From an uncultured Prevotellaceae bacterium (lineage in GTDB: Bacteria > Bacteroidota > Bacteroidia > Bacteroidales > Bacteroidaceae): a stretch of 14,947 nucleotides of DNA. The translations under genes and the position numbers were made by a program. Numbering within the stretch: position 1 is the stretch's first letter; every line of letters begins with the position of its first letter. Below the pieces are notes generated by a model that saw only the letters and a list, made by a program, of their open reading frames with translations, did not search any database and was not told the DNA's origin. Shown in pieces: positions 14,899 to 14,947 of the stretch. The stretch is from positions 1-14,947 of the forward strand of contig CALGGJ010000010.1 in the NCBI GenBank assembly GCA_937915745.1, in the 5' to 3' direction.

Positions 14899-14947
14899 TT
14901 TTCGTTAAGCCAGAAGAGCAAAGTGCTTGCATTTTGCCTTGGCGAGG
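14894..14947 (+). repeat. Dispersed intergenic repeat, copy 2 (runs to window end)
   Basis: It starts GAACGTTTTCGTTAAGCCA, identical over 19 bases to copy 1 at 11964-11946, then CAAAG, CTTGC, TTTTG and GGCGAG blocks in the same order. It is in the opposite orientation to copy 1, so the two form an inverted pair about 2.9 kb apart enclosing era and the regulator. The copy is cut by the window edge. Confidence 0.75.

Overview
The window looks like the chromosome of a Bacteroidales bacterium, most likely Prevotellaceae. Three things point there: the promoter boxes are of the TAnnTTTG type, two adjacent genes match Bacteroidetes-only families (DUF6452, DUF6048), and the intergenic sequence is rich in short dispersed repeats of a kind I associate with Prevotella. 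The genus is inference; the phylum is well supported.

Layout. Bases 3-3009 (+) hold four closely spaced genes: the 3' end of a polyprenyl-phosphate-type glycosyltransferase with two C-terminal membrane helices, a DUF6452 lipoprotein, a DUF6048 outer-membrane-like protein that overlaps it by 50 bp, and ApbE, the FAD:protein FMN transferase. Bases 3177-7808 (+) hold one very large secreted protein under its own promoter. It has four related carbohydrate-binding-like beta-domains, helical spacers, an Fn3-like module, a tyrosine-phosphatase domain with an intact HC(x5)RTG loop, and a C-terminal tail resembling a sorting domain. Bases 8028-11664 (+) hold ilvB-ilvN-ilvC, the acetolactate synthase subunits and ketol-acid reductoisomerase of branched-chain amino acid synthesis. 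ilvD is absent here.

Bases 11665-12074 lie between the convergent ilvC and era genes and are packed with repeats and hairpins. On the minus strand follow era (12962-12075), three 32-bp tandem repeats just upstream of it, and a membrane-tethered TPR/helix-turn-helix regulator (14774-13146). A dispersed repeat occurs in opposite orientation at 11908-11964 and at the right edge (14894-14947), bracketing era and the regulator.

How the genes work together. Only ilvBNC forms a clear pathway unit. The first four genes are all envelope-associated but not obviously one pathway. The large phosphatase is the most unusual protein. The most unusual non-coding structures are the 32-bp array, which carries promoter-like boxes, and the repeat-rich ilvC/era gap. 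I found no CRISPR array, RNA gene, transposase or phage gene. I cannot show that any object here is a wholly new system.
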